A stretch of 64,000 nucleotides of DNA, taken from positions 246,651 to 310,650 of the forward strand of contig CAVSFO010000012.1 in assembly GCA_963727245.1 (NCBI GenBank). Reading direction: 5' to 3'. The notes under the pieces are model-generated. The model did not search any database, was not told the DNA's origin, and worked only from the letters and a program-made list of their open reading frames with translations. Below, one piece after another: positions 37,731 through 46,503 of this stretch (position 1 is the stretch's first letter; every line of letters starts with the position of its first letter). Position numbers and translations under genes: made by a program. The DNA comes from JBKQVT01 sp963727245. Its GTDB lineage: Bacteria > Planctomycetota > Planctomycetia > Pirellulales > Thermoguttaceae.

Positions 37731-37915
37731 ACCTTTGAAAGTAGCCCAGCAATTTATTGCTGGGAAGCCGGGAGGCCGAAGAATTGTTTGCGTCCTGGAG
37801 GGACGCCTGACGTTTGTAGAATTCAGCCGTCCCTGCCGGGACTGACGGACAGGGCGGGATTGCCCGATGACCCAGCGATGAATCGCTGGGCTACTAGCGG
37901 GCGTCCCTCCGGGAC
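37719..37915. mobile_element. Palindromic MITE-like element interrupting the dinD remnant
   Basis: The left end GTCCCGGTAGGGAC, then TAGCCCAGCAATTTATTGCT, is mirrored by the right end (AGCGATGAATCGCTGGGCTA, then GTCCCTCCGGGAC). Another GTCC-GGAGGGAC copy lies in the middle. About 197 bases, no coding potential. Confidence 0.65.
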
Positions 37916-38046
37916 GAGAAGCCGGGAGTCGAGGGGTGGCGCGTCCGTACGCCACACAGGCCCTGTGCGGTGAGGTCCGACGGGTAATGGGGGCGTCACA
38001 CAGCGTGTGACGGATACGGTGTGGCGATTTCCTCCCAAAGGAAGCG

Positions 38047-38259
38047 ATGATGAATCAGATCAATGAAAAGGCCGAGCGGAACTTGTTCGATCCCGACTTC
38101 TGCGAAAACCGCTGCCCGATCTGCACCAGGGCCCGGAAGGGAATTCGCTGGGCCCGGTTCCTGCAAGCCATCGAGATGGTCGTGACGCTGGGCGGGTGCC
38201 CTTGGGGGCGGGCAAGGCAGAAGAAGTATGGGGTAAAACCCAGCGAGCCGCTGCCGTAA
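38047..38259 (+). CDS. Conserved small cysteine-containing protein
   Basis: 70 residues. C19-x3-C23-x2-C26 (FCENRCPICTRARKG) and a later GGCPWGRARQKKYG suggest a four-cysteine metal site. The central WARFLQAIEMVVTLGG is amphipathic or weakly hydrophobic. I believe similar short proteins occur in other planctomycetes, but I know no function. The ATG doublet at 38047/38050 follows AAAGGAAGCG. The stop TAA falls inside the recurring motif GTAACCGTTCAC (38256-38267). Confidence 0.6.
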   Translation: MMNQINEKAERNLFDPDFCENRCPICTRARKGIRWARFLQAIEMVVTLGGCPWGRARQKKYGVKPSEPLP

Positions 38260-38462
38260 CCGTTCACCGGAGATCACGCCCTGAGAGGAATCTGGGCAAG
38301 ATGGACGGCGCATTGTTAGAGCAACCCCAAGCCAGAGGTAGTGATGCCGGTGCGTCTGCCAACTCTTTTCTTGCATCAGGTACGGAAAGCGACTAGAATG
38401 CCCACGTCAAGACCGGGGGCATTCTGCACGTCGTTTTCCTTTTTTCTGGGAAAGGGTTGGCG

Positions 38463-38999
38463 ATGGGTTCAGACTCGAAGGGAACCATCGTGGTCCTGGT
38501 TATCGTCGCTCTTGGGGCGTGGGTTGTCTACAGCATGGTCAACGAGCCCTCCGCCAAGCACGGCAACTACAACGTCAACGAGAACAACTTCCTTAGGGTG
38601 TGGAAGACCGGCAACCAGGACGACGTCGCCACGATCCTCGGCAACCCGGACACGACGGGGGAGGGCGAGGTCGTGCAGGTGCCGACCGTGACATCTGCCG
38701 ACGCTCGCTTCACCATCTCCACGCATTCTGAGAAGTCTCCGCCCGATCACTTCGCATTTTTCAAGGGCTCTCAGAACGAGCAAATCTGCTTGCTCTACGC
38801 GGGTGCGAGCAGGCAGCTTCTGGCGGCCGAGTACCTTGTCGACGGCTCGCCGGTGTACTACCTTGGTCCGAAGATCGATTGCCGGACCGTGGCGATTACG
38901 GCCACCGGTCGCGGCATCGACGATGCCGAGCTGATCGCTCGCAAGAACAAGCTGGCCGAATTCTTCCGCGGCCACCCGGTGAGCGGGCCCATCCACTGA
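38463..38999 (+). CDS. Hypothetical protein with one N-terminal membrane anchor
   Basis: 178 residues. A helix at about 8-24 (IVVLVIVALGAWVVYSM) would anchor the protein in the inner membrane with the rest outside. The soluble part contains NFLRVWKTGNQDDVATILG, which resembles the start of small outer-membrane-assembly-type (SmpA/BamE-like) folds, though the similarity is weak. ATG 38463 follows AAAGGG-TTGGCG; a TTG two codons earlier is less likely. I do not recognise the family. Confidence 0.55.
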   Translation: MGSDSKGTIVVLVIVALGAWVVYSMVNEPSAKHGNYNVNENNFLRVWKTGNQDDVATILGNPDTTGEGEVVQVPTVTSADARFTISTHSEKSPPDHFAFFKGSQNEQICLLYAGASRQLLAAEYLVDGSPVYYLGPKIDCRTVAITATGRGIDDAELIARKNKLAEFFRGHPVSGPIH

Positions 39000-39104
39000 A
39001 CCCACGCAGCAGCCTTTATTGTCAGCGGACGGCGCCGATTTAAGGCTGCCGACGACTTCTCTCCACCCGTCTTGCCCAGCGTCAAAAAACTTGCAAATTG
39101 CCGC

Positions 39105-39132
39105 TTGACAATACGGACGAATCTGCTACGAT
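39105..39132 (+). promoter_or_regulatory. Promoter of the blaI-blaR1-like operon
   Basis: TTGACA (39105-39110), a 16-base spacer and TACGAT (39127-39132), 93 bases before the BlaI-like ATG. BlaI-type repressors bind dyads at their own promoters; I see no clear TACA..TGTA operator here. Confidence 0.6.
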
Positions 39133-39224
39133 AGAACCAAATCTAAATAACCAAATACGGAGACGCAGATTCCTCCGCCCGGCGGCCGACGCCGCAGAAG
39201 CGTACTGCAAAAAGGGGGGTGGCT

Positions 39225-39608
39225 ATGGTTCGTCCCGCTGCCAAGGAGCTTACCCAGCGCGAGTTGGAAGTGATGCACGTCTGCTGGACCAGCGGCCCGG
39301 CGACCGTGGCCGAAATCCGCGAGCCCCTGGCCGCCGCGGGCCGCGACCTGGCCTACACCACCGTGGCCACCCTGGTCCGCATCCTCACCGAAAAGGGCTT
39401 CCTGGAGCAGATCAACAGCGAGCGGCCCTTCCGCTACCGCCCGGTGCGGAGCTTCGAGGAAGTGTCGCGCAGCATCTTGGGCGACCTGGTCGAGCGGGTC
39501 TTCCACGGCTCCCGAGAACAGTTGCTGGTGCGTCTGTTGGCCGAGCGCCGGCTGACGGCCAAGGAACGGGCCACGCTGGAGGCCGTCCTGCGGGAGAAAA
39601 AACCATGA
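39225..39608 (+). CDS. BlaI/MecI-family transcriptional repressor
   Basis: 127 residues. The winged-helix domain is typical: LTQRELEVMHVCWTSGPATV, then EIREPLAAAGRDLAYTTVAT with LVRILTEKGFLEQI as recognition and wing. The C-terminal SRSILGDLVERVFHGSREQ is the dimerisation helix pair, which is where the sensor protease cleaves related repressors. ATG 39225 follows a GGGGGG run; a GTG two codons upstream is an alternative. The stop overlaps the start of the sensor gene (ATGA), so the pair forms a translationally coupled unit. Confidence 0.9.
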   Translation: MVRPAAKELTQRELEVMHVCWTSGPATVAEIREPLAAAGRDLAYTTVATLVRILTEKGFLEQINSERPFRYRPVRSFEEVSRSILGDLVERVFHGSREQLLVRLLAERRLTAKERATLEAVLREKKP

Positions 39609-42442
39609 ATGCGATCGGCATCGCCCTGGCGTGGTGCATCGTGCAGGTCACGTTGATCAGCCTGTTGGCCGCCGGGGTCTATCTGCTGGTGCGGCGGCTG
39701 CGTCCGGCGGCCGCGGCGCCGGTGGTGCTGGCCGGCCTGGTGATGGTCGTCGTGCTGTCGCTGTTGGTGCTGAGTCCCTGGCCGCGATGGACGATGCACA
39801 GCGTGGCCGGACCACGTCCAACCTTGGGGGCGGGGCAAGGTTATCCCCGGGCTAACGCCCGGGGCTCGTCCGCCTTGCCGTGCGCGGAGGAGGGGCAGGC
39901 GGTGACGGCGGGCGGCAATGAGGCCGCGGCGGTCAAAGACCAGCCCTCGGGCGCCGCGATCGTTTGGCAGGCGCTGGTGGATGAGCTTGCCCAGCCCCAG
40001 GCGGCGGCCCCGGCGGGCGCTTGGCACTGGCCGGAACTGATGGCGGTGCTGCTGCTGGCGGCGATGGCCTGCGGGCTGGGGTGGCTGATGCTCGGCGTGG
40101 CCGCCGTGCGCTGGCAGCGGCTTCGCAGCCGGCCGGTCGCCGAACCGCGTTTGCTGGAGTTGGTCGACGTGCTGTGCGCGGAACTCGCCTGTCGGCGGCC
40201 GGTCGAGGTCCGTCAGGCGGACGATTTGGCCACGGCGGCCACGATCGGCTGGCGGCGGCCGGTATTGCTGCTGCCGCCCGATTGGACCACCTGGACGGCC
40301 GCCCAGCAGCGGGCCGTGTTGGCCCACGAGATCGTCCATGCCCGCAGCCACAACTTCATCGCCCTGCTGGTCGGCCAGTTTGGCCTGGCGCTGCATTTCT
40401 ACCATCCGCTGCTGCACTGGCTGATGGGCCGGCTGCGCCTGGAGCAGGAGTTGGCGGCCGATGCGGCGGCGGCGCGAATTTCCGGCGGGCAGCGACAATA
40501 CTTGACGACGATTGCGGAAATCGCCCTGCGTCAGCAGGACCGCCCGCTGCTGTGGCCTGCCCGCAGTTTCTTGCCCACTCACACCACGTTCTTGAGGAGA
40601 ATCGCCATGCTCAGGGATTCCAAGCTCCGCTTCGATCGGCTCTCGCCGGCGACGCGGCTGATCACGGTCGGACTGGTCTTGATGTGCGGTCTGTTGGTGG
40701 CCGGCCTTCGCGGCGCCGGCCCCTCGGCGCAGGCGATGGCCGCCGACGAAAGCGTCGCCGGGAAAGACCGGTCCGTGGCCGCCGACGCCAGCGCGCCGGC
40801 CGACCAGGGCGCCGCGACCGCCGACGAAAAGGCGACGGCGGGGAAAAAAGAGGCGGCGACGGGGAAAAAGGACGCGGCCAGCGCGAAGGACCAGCCGAAG
40901 CCGGCGGCGTATTGCACCCTGCTTTGCTGCGATAAATTGCTGACCGATCTGAATGTGACCGACGAGCAACGCACCGAGCTCGACAAGCTGCAGGAGCGGC
41001 TGAAGGGCACGATTCTCGGCGGCGGCGTCAAGTCGCTCCAGCACGGGCCGTCGATGGGCAAGGCCCGCACGTTGGCCAGAATGGCCGAAGCCCGGCTGGC
41101 GTATTTCGGCAAGGAGGCCAAGGACCTGCTCACCGCCGAGCAGGACCGGAAGCTGAAGGAATTCTACGCCAGCGGCAAACTCCGCCCGATCGAGGTGGTC
41201 GCGGCCGAAGTGCACGATCGCACGCATCCGATCAACGGCACGGCCTTCGGCAGCATTCGCCTTGTGCCTCATTACGACGAACCGGCAGGGAGCGATCGCA
41301 CTTCGACCGCTTCCTCGACGCTGGGCGAGCTGCGCGGCGGCCGCACGCAAGGCTCGTATTATCGCGATTCGACGAGGACGGCCCCGAGGGGGACGGCCAG
41401 GCAGCAAAAGGGGACTCCGGCATCGGACGAGGACGCCGACGCGCTTCTGGCCGAGTTGAAACGCGCCGGTCTCGACATGGCCCCGCTGACTCGCGCGCTG
41501 ATGAAAATTGAAGACAGGATACCGAAAACGCCCAATGAAGAAATGGCGAAGGCCCTGGAAAGGGTCGTCGTGGAATATGCCGGCACCCCACTCCGGGTGT
41601 CTGCATGTCGGGCGCTGGAGAACTGGGGTACGTCGGCGAATCTCCCCGCGCTGAGAAAGGTGGCCAAGGAACTCAATCCGGGCGCTGCCTCGGCGGCCCA
41701 GCGAGCTATCGACAATATCGAGCATCGCCTGGGCGGGTCGGCCTCGTTTCAGGGCACGGAAGAGGACGTCGACGATCTGCTGGCTGGTCTGAAATACCCC
41801 GATATGGACCCCCGCTTCCTTCACGCGATGGAGGAACTTCGCGGCAGGATACCGAAAGCGCCCAATCCGGCGGTGGCCAGGGCCCTGGAAGCGATCCTCC
41901 TGGAGAAGGCCCGCATCGGCGCCCGAATCCATGCGGCCAACGCGCTGAGAAACTGGGGCACGACGGACAGCATCACCGCGCTGAAGAAGGCGGCCCAGAG
42001 TTCCGACTCGCTGGTGGTGACGGCGGCGAATGAGGCCATCGAAAGCATCCAGAAGCGGGCGGGTTTGTCCGACGTGACGCTGAACGTCAAGTTGTCCGAG
42101 GCAGTTCTCAAGTGCGGATTGTCGAAAACCATCGTCAAACCGCTGGTGGCATCTCCCGTAGGCGGTGGGATCCACGTGACGGCCATGCCCGGGATGACGA
42201 TCGCCCACAGGTCGCGGCCGACGACTCCCAAAGGCAGCGGGTTCGCCGTGTACTTTACGGCGGCCAGCGCGTTCCAAGGCAAGCTGATCGCCAAGGCGAT
42301 GGACAAGGAAGGGGCGGAGATCGGCAGATCGGTGGTGGAGGTGGAATTCTCCGCCGATGACGCCAAGTATGTTTCCTTCACGTTCGCCGACGAGATGGAC
42401 GCGCACCTGGTGCAAGAATACCTGATCGACATCAAGAAATAA
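39605..42442 (+). CDS. BlaR1/MecR1-type M56 membrane metalloprotease with HEAT-like C-terminal domain
   Basis: 945 residues. Membrane helices near 5-28, 38-58, 140-165 and 355-375 surround a cytosolic gluzincin domain with H241-E-I-V-H245 and the downstream E-Q-E-L-A-A-D zinc ligand. On signal it would cleave the BlaI-type repressor. The usual penicillin-binding sensor is absent. In its place the periplasmic part has a Lys/Ala-rich stretch, a helical segment (TLLCCDKLLTDLNVTDEQRTEL) and two homologous HEAT-like blocks (ADALLAELKRAGLDMAPLTR and VDDLLAGLKYPDMDPRFLH, each ending with N-W-G-T). The signal is therefore probably not a beta-lactam. A REP hairpin is embedded in frame at 39840-39868. 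Confidence 0.85.
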   Translation: MNAIGIALAWCIVQVTLISLLAAGVYLLVRRLRPAAAAPVVLAGLVMVVVLSLLVLSPWPRWTMHSVAGPRPTLGAGQGYPRANARGSSALPCAEEGQAVTAGGNEAAAVKDQPSGAAIVWQALVDELAQPQAAAPAGAWHWPELMAVLLLAAMACGLGWLMLGVAAVRWQRLRSRPVAEPRLLELVDVLCAELACRRPVEVRQADDLATAATIGWRRPVLLLPPDWTTWTAAQQRAVLAHEIVHARSHNFIALLVGQFGLALHFYHPLLHWLMGRLRLEQELAADAAAARISGGQRQYLTTIAEIALRQQDRPLLWPARSFLPTHTTFLRRIAMLRDSKLRFDRLSPATRLITVGLVLMCGLLVAGLRGAGPSAQAMAADESVAGKDRSVAADASAPADQGAATADEKATAGKKEAATGKKDAASAKDQPKPAAYCTLLCCDKLLTDLNVTDEQRTELDKLQERLKGTILGGGVKSLQHGPSMGKARTLARMAEARLAYFGKEAKDLLTAEQDRKLKEFYASGKLRPIEVVAAEVHDRTHPINGTAFGSIRLVPHYDEPAGSDRTSTASSTLGELRGGRTQGSYYRDSTRTAPRGTARQQKGTPASDEDADALLAELKRAGLDMAPLTRALMKIEDRIPKTPNEEMAKALERVVVEYAGTPLRVSACRALENWGTSANLPALRKVAKELNPGAASAAQRAIDNIEHRLGGSASFQGTEEDVDDLLAGLKYPDMDPRFLHAMEELRGRIPKAPNPAVARALEAILLEKARIGARIHAANALRNWGTTDSITALKKAAQSSDSLVVTAANEAIESIQKRAGLSDVTLNVKLSEAVLKCGLSKTIVKPLVASPVGGGIHVTAMPGMTIAHRSRPTTPKGSGFAVYFTAASAFQGKLIAKAMDKEGAEIGRSVVEVEFSADDAKYVSFTFADEMDAHLVQEYLIDIKK
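39840..39868. repeat. REP-type hairpin inside the BlaR1-like gene
   Basis: GTTAT precedes the perfect stem CCCCGGGC-TAAC-GCCCGGGG, encoding YPRANARGS between the second membrane helix and the protease domain. Same layout as the hairpins at 1491, 1553 and 14501. Confidence 0.75.
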
Positions 42443-42454
42443 GGAGCAGACGCC

Positions 42455-44191
42455 ATGCGCAGGATCAAGTTCTATCGGTCTCGCTACTTCCCGGCACGCT
42501 CGTCGGCCGTCCGGCTCTTGGGCTGTGCCGCCGCGGCGCTCGTGCTCATGTCTTCGCCGCCGGTCCGGGCCGACGTCACCTGGACGCTGGCGACGACCGG
42601 CGACTGGTCGATCGCGAGCAATTGGAGCGGCGGGGCCGTGCCCACCTCCAGCGGCACCGCCGACATCTTCAACGGCGGGACGGCGACCGTCACTACGACC
42701 GGAGATGTTTGCAGCAGCCTTTCCCTTGGCAACAGCGCGGGCAGCGGAACGATCCAAACGACGGGCGGCAGCCTCGCCGTGAGCGGCACCACGGTGACCA
42801 GCGGCTACCTCGCTGTCGGCTACTCCGGCAGGGGGAATTTCACCCAGTCGGGCGGGACAACTTCCGTCAGCAATGAACTCGACGTTGGCCTCGATTCCGG
42901 GAGCACGGGAGTCTACGGCCTTAGCGGAAACGGCCTCTTGTCCGTCACTTTCGATGAGTACGTCGGCTACTCCGGCGCAGGAACCTTCACCCAGTCGGGC
43001 GGCACCAACACAACCATCGGCTTCACCCTCGGCGACAAGTCGGGCAGCAGCGGGGCGTATAGCCTCAGCAGCACCGGTTTCCTGTCCACGACGTTGGAAC
43101 AGATAGGTTATGCCGGCACGGGAACCTTCACGCAGTCGGGCGGAACCAACTCGACCGCCGGCGTGTACGTCGCATTTTCGGGCAGCCCCAGCGGCGTCTA
43201 TACCCTCACCGGAGGCTCCCTGAGTGCCGCGTCCGACACTATAGGCTACGCGGGAACCGGCACCTTCACCCAGTCCGGCGGAACGAACAGCATGGTCTCC
43301 CTTTACCTTGGTTCCGGCACCGCCGGCTCCGGGACCTATGACCTCAATGGCGGCACGCTGATCATCTCCATAAAGATAAGCAGCGGCTCTGGAACCGCGG
43401 CCTTTAACTTCGGCGGCGGAACGCTCCAGGCCAGCGGCCCGCTGTCAACCACCCTGCCCATGACGCTCACCGGCAGCGGCGGCAACGCCACAGTCGATAC
43501 CGCCCGCAATTCCATGACGCTGTCGGGTTCACTTTCCGGGCCCGGCGGCTTGACCAAGGTGGGCGCCGGGGCGCTGATCCTGGCAGGCTCGAACCTTTAC
43601 AGCGGCGGCACGGAGGTTGACAACGGCACGTTGGTGGCCGCCAACGCCGCCAATGGTTCCGCCACCGGCAGCGGCAACGTCACCTTGAGCGGCGGCACCC
43701 TGGCCAGCGCCGCCGGCGGCGGCTCGATCCTGGGCGGCGTCCAGATCGGTTCCACGGCTTCGGAAATCGCCCCCGGCGGCGTCGGCTCCATCGGCAGCCT
43801 GGTTGTCGGCAGCCTGACGACCGCGTCGAACCTGACCACGCTCAACTTCGACTTGACCACGCCCCGCGGCAGCGGCGATCTGCTGACGATCGCCGATGGG
43901 CTGATTCTGGCCCCGCACACGGCCATCACGTTCGGCGTCGATCCGAGGACCGCGGGCGACTACCGGCTGGTCGGCGGCAACTTCGGCACGCCGCCGCTAG
44001 GGGATTTCGATCTTCCCAGGCCCCCGCCGGGCATAACGTACTCGTTGTCGATGGCGGCAGACGCAGGCTTCATAGACCTTGTGGTGTCGGCGGCCGTGCC
44101 CGAGCCTTCCAGCTTCGCCCTGCTGGGCGTCGGCGCCGGCGGGTTGCTGGGCTGCGCGTGGCGGCGGAGGCGAGGGCAGCGCATTGCCTGA
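42455..44191 (+). CDS. PEP-CTERM protein with autotransporter-type beta-strand repeats
   Basis: 578 residues. An N-terminal signal peptide (about 20-39, VRLLGCAAAALVLMSSPPVRA is its core) is followed by repeats of the type Y-[SA]-G-x-G-x-F-T-Q-S-G-G-T (at least five, about residues 120-290), an autotransporter-associated strand repeat (LTKVGAGALILAGSNLYSGG) and the PEP-CTERM sorting signal VPEPSSFALLGVGAGGLLG with an RRRR end. It would be exported and processed by an exosortase. AAGGAG lies eight bases before ATG 42455, and only 12 bases separate it from the BlaR1-like stop, so it is probably the output gene of that regulatory operon. Confidence 0.85.
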   Translation: MRRIKFYRSRYFPARSSAVRLLGCAAAALVLMSSPPVRADVTWTLATTGDWSIASNWSGGAVPTSSGTADIFNGGTATVTTTGDVCSSLSLGNSAGSGTIQTTGGSLAVSGTTVTSGYLAVGYSGRGNFTQSGGTTSVSNELDVGLDSGSTGVYGLSGNGLLSVTFDEYVGYSGAGTFTQSGGTNTTIGFTLGDKSGSSGAYSLSSTGFLSTTLEQIGYAGTGTFTQSGGTNSTAGVYVAFSGSPSGVYTLTGGSLSAASDTIGYAGTGTFTQSGGTNSMVSLYLGSGTAGSGTYDLNGGTLIISIKISSGSGTAAFNFGGGTLQASGPLSTTLPMTLTGSGGNATVDTARNSMTLSGSLSGPGGLTKVGAGALILAGSNLYSGGTEVDNGTLVAANAANGSATGSGNVTLSGGTLASAAGGGSILGGVQIGSTASEIAPGGVGSIGSLVVGSLTTASNLTTLNFDLTTPRGSGDLLTIADGLILAPHTAITFGVDPRTAGDYRLVGGNFGTPPLGDFDLPRPPPGITYSLSMAADAGFIDLVVSAAVPEPSSFALLGVGAGGLLGCAWRRRRGQRIA

Positions 44192-44237
44192 CAAACGGTC
44201 TTTTCCATGGAGAGATAAAAACCGGGTCAGGAGTCAT

Positions 44238-44422
44238 AGAGCGTGTTTTGAAATTCTCCCCTCTCCGGGCACCGACCGCAGGTTGGTCGGGAGAGGGGTC
44301 GGGGGTGAGGGCGGTTGCGGTCCCGGCCTGGCTAAGCCGAGTTTCTCGGCACTGCTGCCCTCACCATAACCCTCTCCCGGAGAGAGAGGGGACCTGTCAC
44401 TCGCCATTTCAAAACACGTTCT
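44238..44422. mobile_element. MITE-like element with 17-bp terminal inverted repeats
   Basis: AGAGCGTGTTTTGAAAT (44238-44254) and ATTTCAAAACACGTTCT (44406-44422) match at 16 of 17 positions as inverted ends of a 185-base segment. The interior consists of GGGAGAGGG/CCCTCTCCC palindromes like those at about 2683-2800. No coding capacity. Confidence 0.75.
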
Positions 44423-44476
44423 AAGACCAAGGCAACGACCACGCGAATCGGAACAAAAAACGCAAGAATCCCGAAC

Positions 44477-44959
44477 ATGAAACGTTACGCCCCTTATGGC
44501 AACATCGCCTGCCTCGCCTGTGTCCTCGGGATGCACGTGCTTCCAGCGACGGCGCAGGGCGCCGCCTCCTCGACGGCGACGAAAGCAATAAAGATCATCG
44601 ATTGCGGCGGCGGCGGCTGGAAAGACGGCCAGGTCCAAGAGCCCTGTATCCTGGTCAACCCGAAGGACGCCGGCAAGCTGATCATGTTCTATGCCGGAAT
44701 GAAGACGAAATGGGCGAATTACTCGGATCAAACGATGTACCACGTCGCCACGCCGGCGCTCTACCACATCAACGGCAAGTGGTATCTATATTTTCAGGCT
44801 GCCCGTGCGGGTGGATACAGCTCTCAACATTGGAATCTGTGGGGCATCCAGTGCGATGACGCGGCAGGGAAACTGCTGTCGGAAGGAAAGATCGGGGGCT
44901 CCACCGCGCGAGCAGAAACAGGACACGATTTCCCACGGCCACAAGGAGCGCTGCGATGA
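44477..44959 (+). pseudogene. Internally deleted GH43-like secreted fragment
   Basis: 160 residues with a signal peptide (about 6-27). VQEPCILVNPKDAGKLIMFYAGM and TPALYHINGKWYLYFQAAR resemble two separate blades of a five-bladed GH43/GH32-type propeller, here joined directly by KTKWANYSDQTMYHV, so the middle of the domain seems deleted. The frame then runs into the start of the next gene and ends at 44959. A complete propeller needs about 300 residues, so it is unlikely to be active. The exact family is uncertain. Confidence 0.5.
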
Positions 44960-46335
44960 AGGTCGTCGTTCTCAACGGCAGCCCCAAGGGGATGAACAGC
45001 GTCACGATGCAGTACGTGCTGTTCCTCAAGAAGAAGCTGCCCGAACACGAGTTCTCGATCCACGACGTCTGCCAGGAGATCAAGAGGCTGGAAGAGGACG
45101 AGGGGGCGTTCCGGGCGGTCGTCGACAGCGTGGCGGCTGCGGACGCCGTCGTCTGGGCGTTCCCGCTCTATTATCTGCTGGTCCACGCCCACTACAAGCG
45201 GTTCATCGAGCTGCTTTTCGAGCGGCACGCCGAGGGGAGCTTTCGCGACAAGTACGCCGCCGTCCTCACCACGTCGATCCACTACTTCGACCACACCGCG
45301 CACGAGTACGTCCGCGGCGTCTGCGAAGACCTCGGCATGAGGTGCATCGGCGGCTACTCGGCCGAGATGTACGACCTGCTGAAGGAAAGCGAGCGGGATC
45401 GGCTGCTGCTGTTCGCCAGGGCCTTCTTCAAGGCGGTCGAAGAGAAGCGGTCCGTTCCCCGACGCTGCGCCCCGGTCGTGCCTTCGGACTTCGTTTACGA
45501 GCCCGGCGCGCCGCGGTCCGGGACGATCGACGCCGGGGGCAAAAGCGTCATGATCGTCAGCGACTCGGAAAGTCCCCGCAGCAACCTTGCCAAGATGGTC
45601 CAGCGGCTTCAGGGGGCCTTCCTGGGGCCGGTCTCCGTGGTGAACCTGCACGACATCCGCATCCGGGGCGGCTGCATGGGCTGCATCCAGTGCGGCCTGG
45701 ACAACCAGTGCGTCTACCGCGATGCCGACGACGTCCACGAGGTCTACGGGAAGCTGACGGCCGCCGATATTGTGGTGCTGGCGGGGGCGATCCGCGACCG
45801 CTATCTCTCCTCCCGCTGGAAGCTGTTTTTCGACCGCGGCTTCTTCAACGGCCACGTGCCCATATTCGTCGGCAAGCAGATGGGCTATTTGGTGTCCGGA
45901 CCGCTCGTGCAACTGGCCAACCTGCGGCAGATCCTCGAATCCTATGCGCTGTCCGAGCAGGCGAACCTGGCCGGCATCGTGACCGACGAGTGCGGCGACT
46001 CGGGCGAACTCGACCGCCAGTTGGACGACTTCGCCGGGCAACTGGCCGATGCGGCGGCGACCGGCTACGTTCAGCCGCCCAACTTCCTGGCGGTGGCCGG
46101 CCGGAAGCTCTTCCGGGATGCGGTCTGGTCCAGCTTGCGGCTGGTGTTCCGGGCCGACCACCGCTACTACCGAAGCCATGGTCTTTACGACTTTCCCGCC
46201 AGAAGCCTGAAGACGCGGTTGAGCGAAGGGGTGCTCTCTCTGCTGCTCGTGATCCCCCGCTTTCGCAAGGAATTCCGCAAGCGGATCAAGGAGGAGATGG
46301 TGAAGCCACTGGCCGAAGTGGTCGAGAAACAGTAG
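44956..46335 (+). CDS. Double flavodoxin-like NADPH-dependent FMN reductase
   Basis: 459 residues with two flavodoxin-fold domains. Domain 1 (1-170) starts MKVVVLNGSPKGMNSVTMQY, the FMN-phosphate loop, with WAFPLYYLLVHAHYK. Domain 2 (about 195-370) has VMIVSDSESPRSNLAKMV and GGCMGCIQCGLDNQCV, a C-x2-C-x2-C-x5-C set as in iron-sulfur flavoproteins. A basic helical tail follows. It would transfer electrons from NAD(P)H through FMN, perhaps via a [4Fe-4S] cluster, to an unknown acceptor. ATG 44956 follows AAGGAGCGCTGCG and overlaps the end of the GH-like fragment by four bases. Confidence 0.75.
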   Translation: MKVVVLNGSPKGMNSVTMQYVLFLKKKLPEHEFSIHDVCQEIKRLEEDEGAFRAVVDSVAAADAVVWAFPLYYLLVHAHYKRFIELLFERHAEGSFRDKYAAVLTTSIHYFDHTAHEYVRGVCEDLGMRCIGGYSAEMYDLLKESERDRLLLFARAFFKAVEEKRSVPRRCAPVVPSDFVYEPGAPRSGTIDAGGKSVMIVSDSESPRSNLAKMVQRLQGAFLGPVSVVNLHDIRIRGGCMGCIQCGLDNQCVYRDADDVHEVYGKLTAADIVVLAGAIRDRYLSSRWKLFFDRGFFNGHVPIFVGKQMGYLVSGPLVQLANLRQILESYALSEQANLAGIVTDECGDSGELDRQLDDFAGQLADAAATGYVQPPNFLAVAGRKLFRDAVWSSLRLVFRADHRYYRSHGLYDFPARSLKTRLSEGVLSLLLVIPRFRKEFRKRIKEEMVKPLAEVVEKQ

Positions 46336-46382
46336 ACGTGCTGCTGGTGGCCCGGCACCTGACGGACAAGGCCCCCATGGGC

Positions 46383-46503
46383 TAGTGCTGCGTCAACCGT
46401 GGTCTGATGGATGGGTGCCACTGCTGGCTTGTCCAGCAGTGCGGAAAACACTGCTGGGCAAGCCAGCAGTGGCACCGCTCACTCGACGACTGACAGAGCA
46501 CTA
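46383..46503. mobile_element. MITE-like element with TA-flanked inverted ends and a 27-bp-arm hairpin
   Basis: Ends TAGTGCTGCGTCA (46383-46395) and TGACAGAGCACTA (46491-46503) are inverted repeats (11 of 13). Inside, two 27-base arms (46415-46441 and 46449-46475) are complementary except at one base, and each arm is itself palindromic around CACTGCTGG/CCAGCAGTG. TA at both ends recalls the TA target of IS630/mariner-type elements. It lies between convergent genes and supplies the TAG stop of the GT-C gene; it may act as a two-way terminator. Confidence 0.7.

Noticed and set aside
37545..37973. 142-codon plus-strand frame after argS as an intact new gene
   Set aside because: Its first part is dinD similarity in a shifted frame and the rest is palindromic repeat.
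39434..42757. 1,107-codon open frame on the minus strand
   Set aside because: It is antisense to the BlaR1-like gene, shows only Arg/Gly/Ala-rich GC-shadow composition and has no domain.
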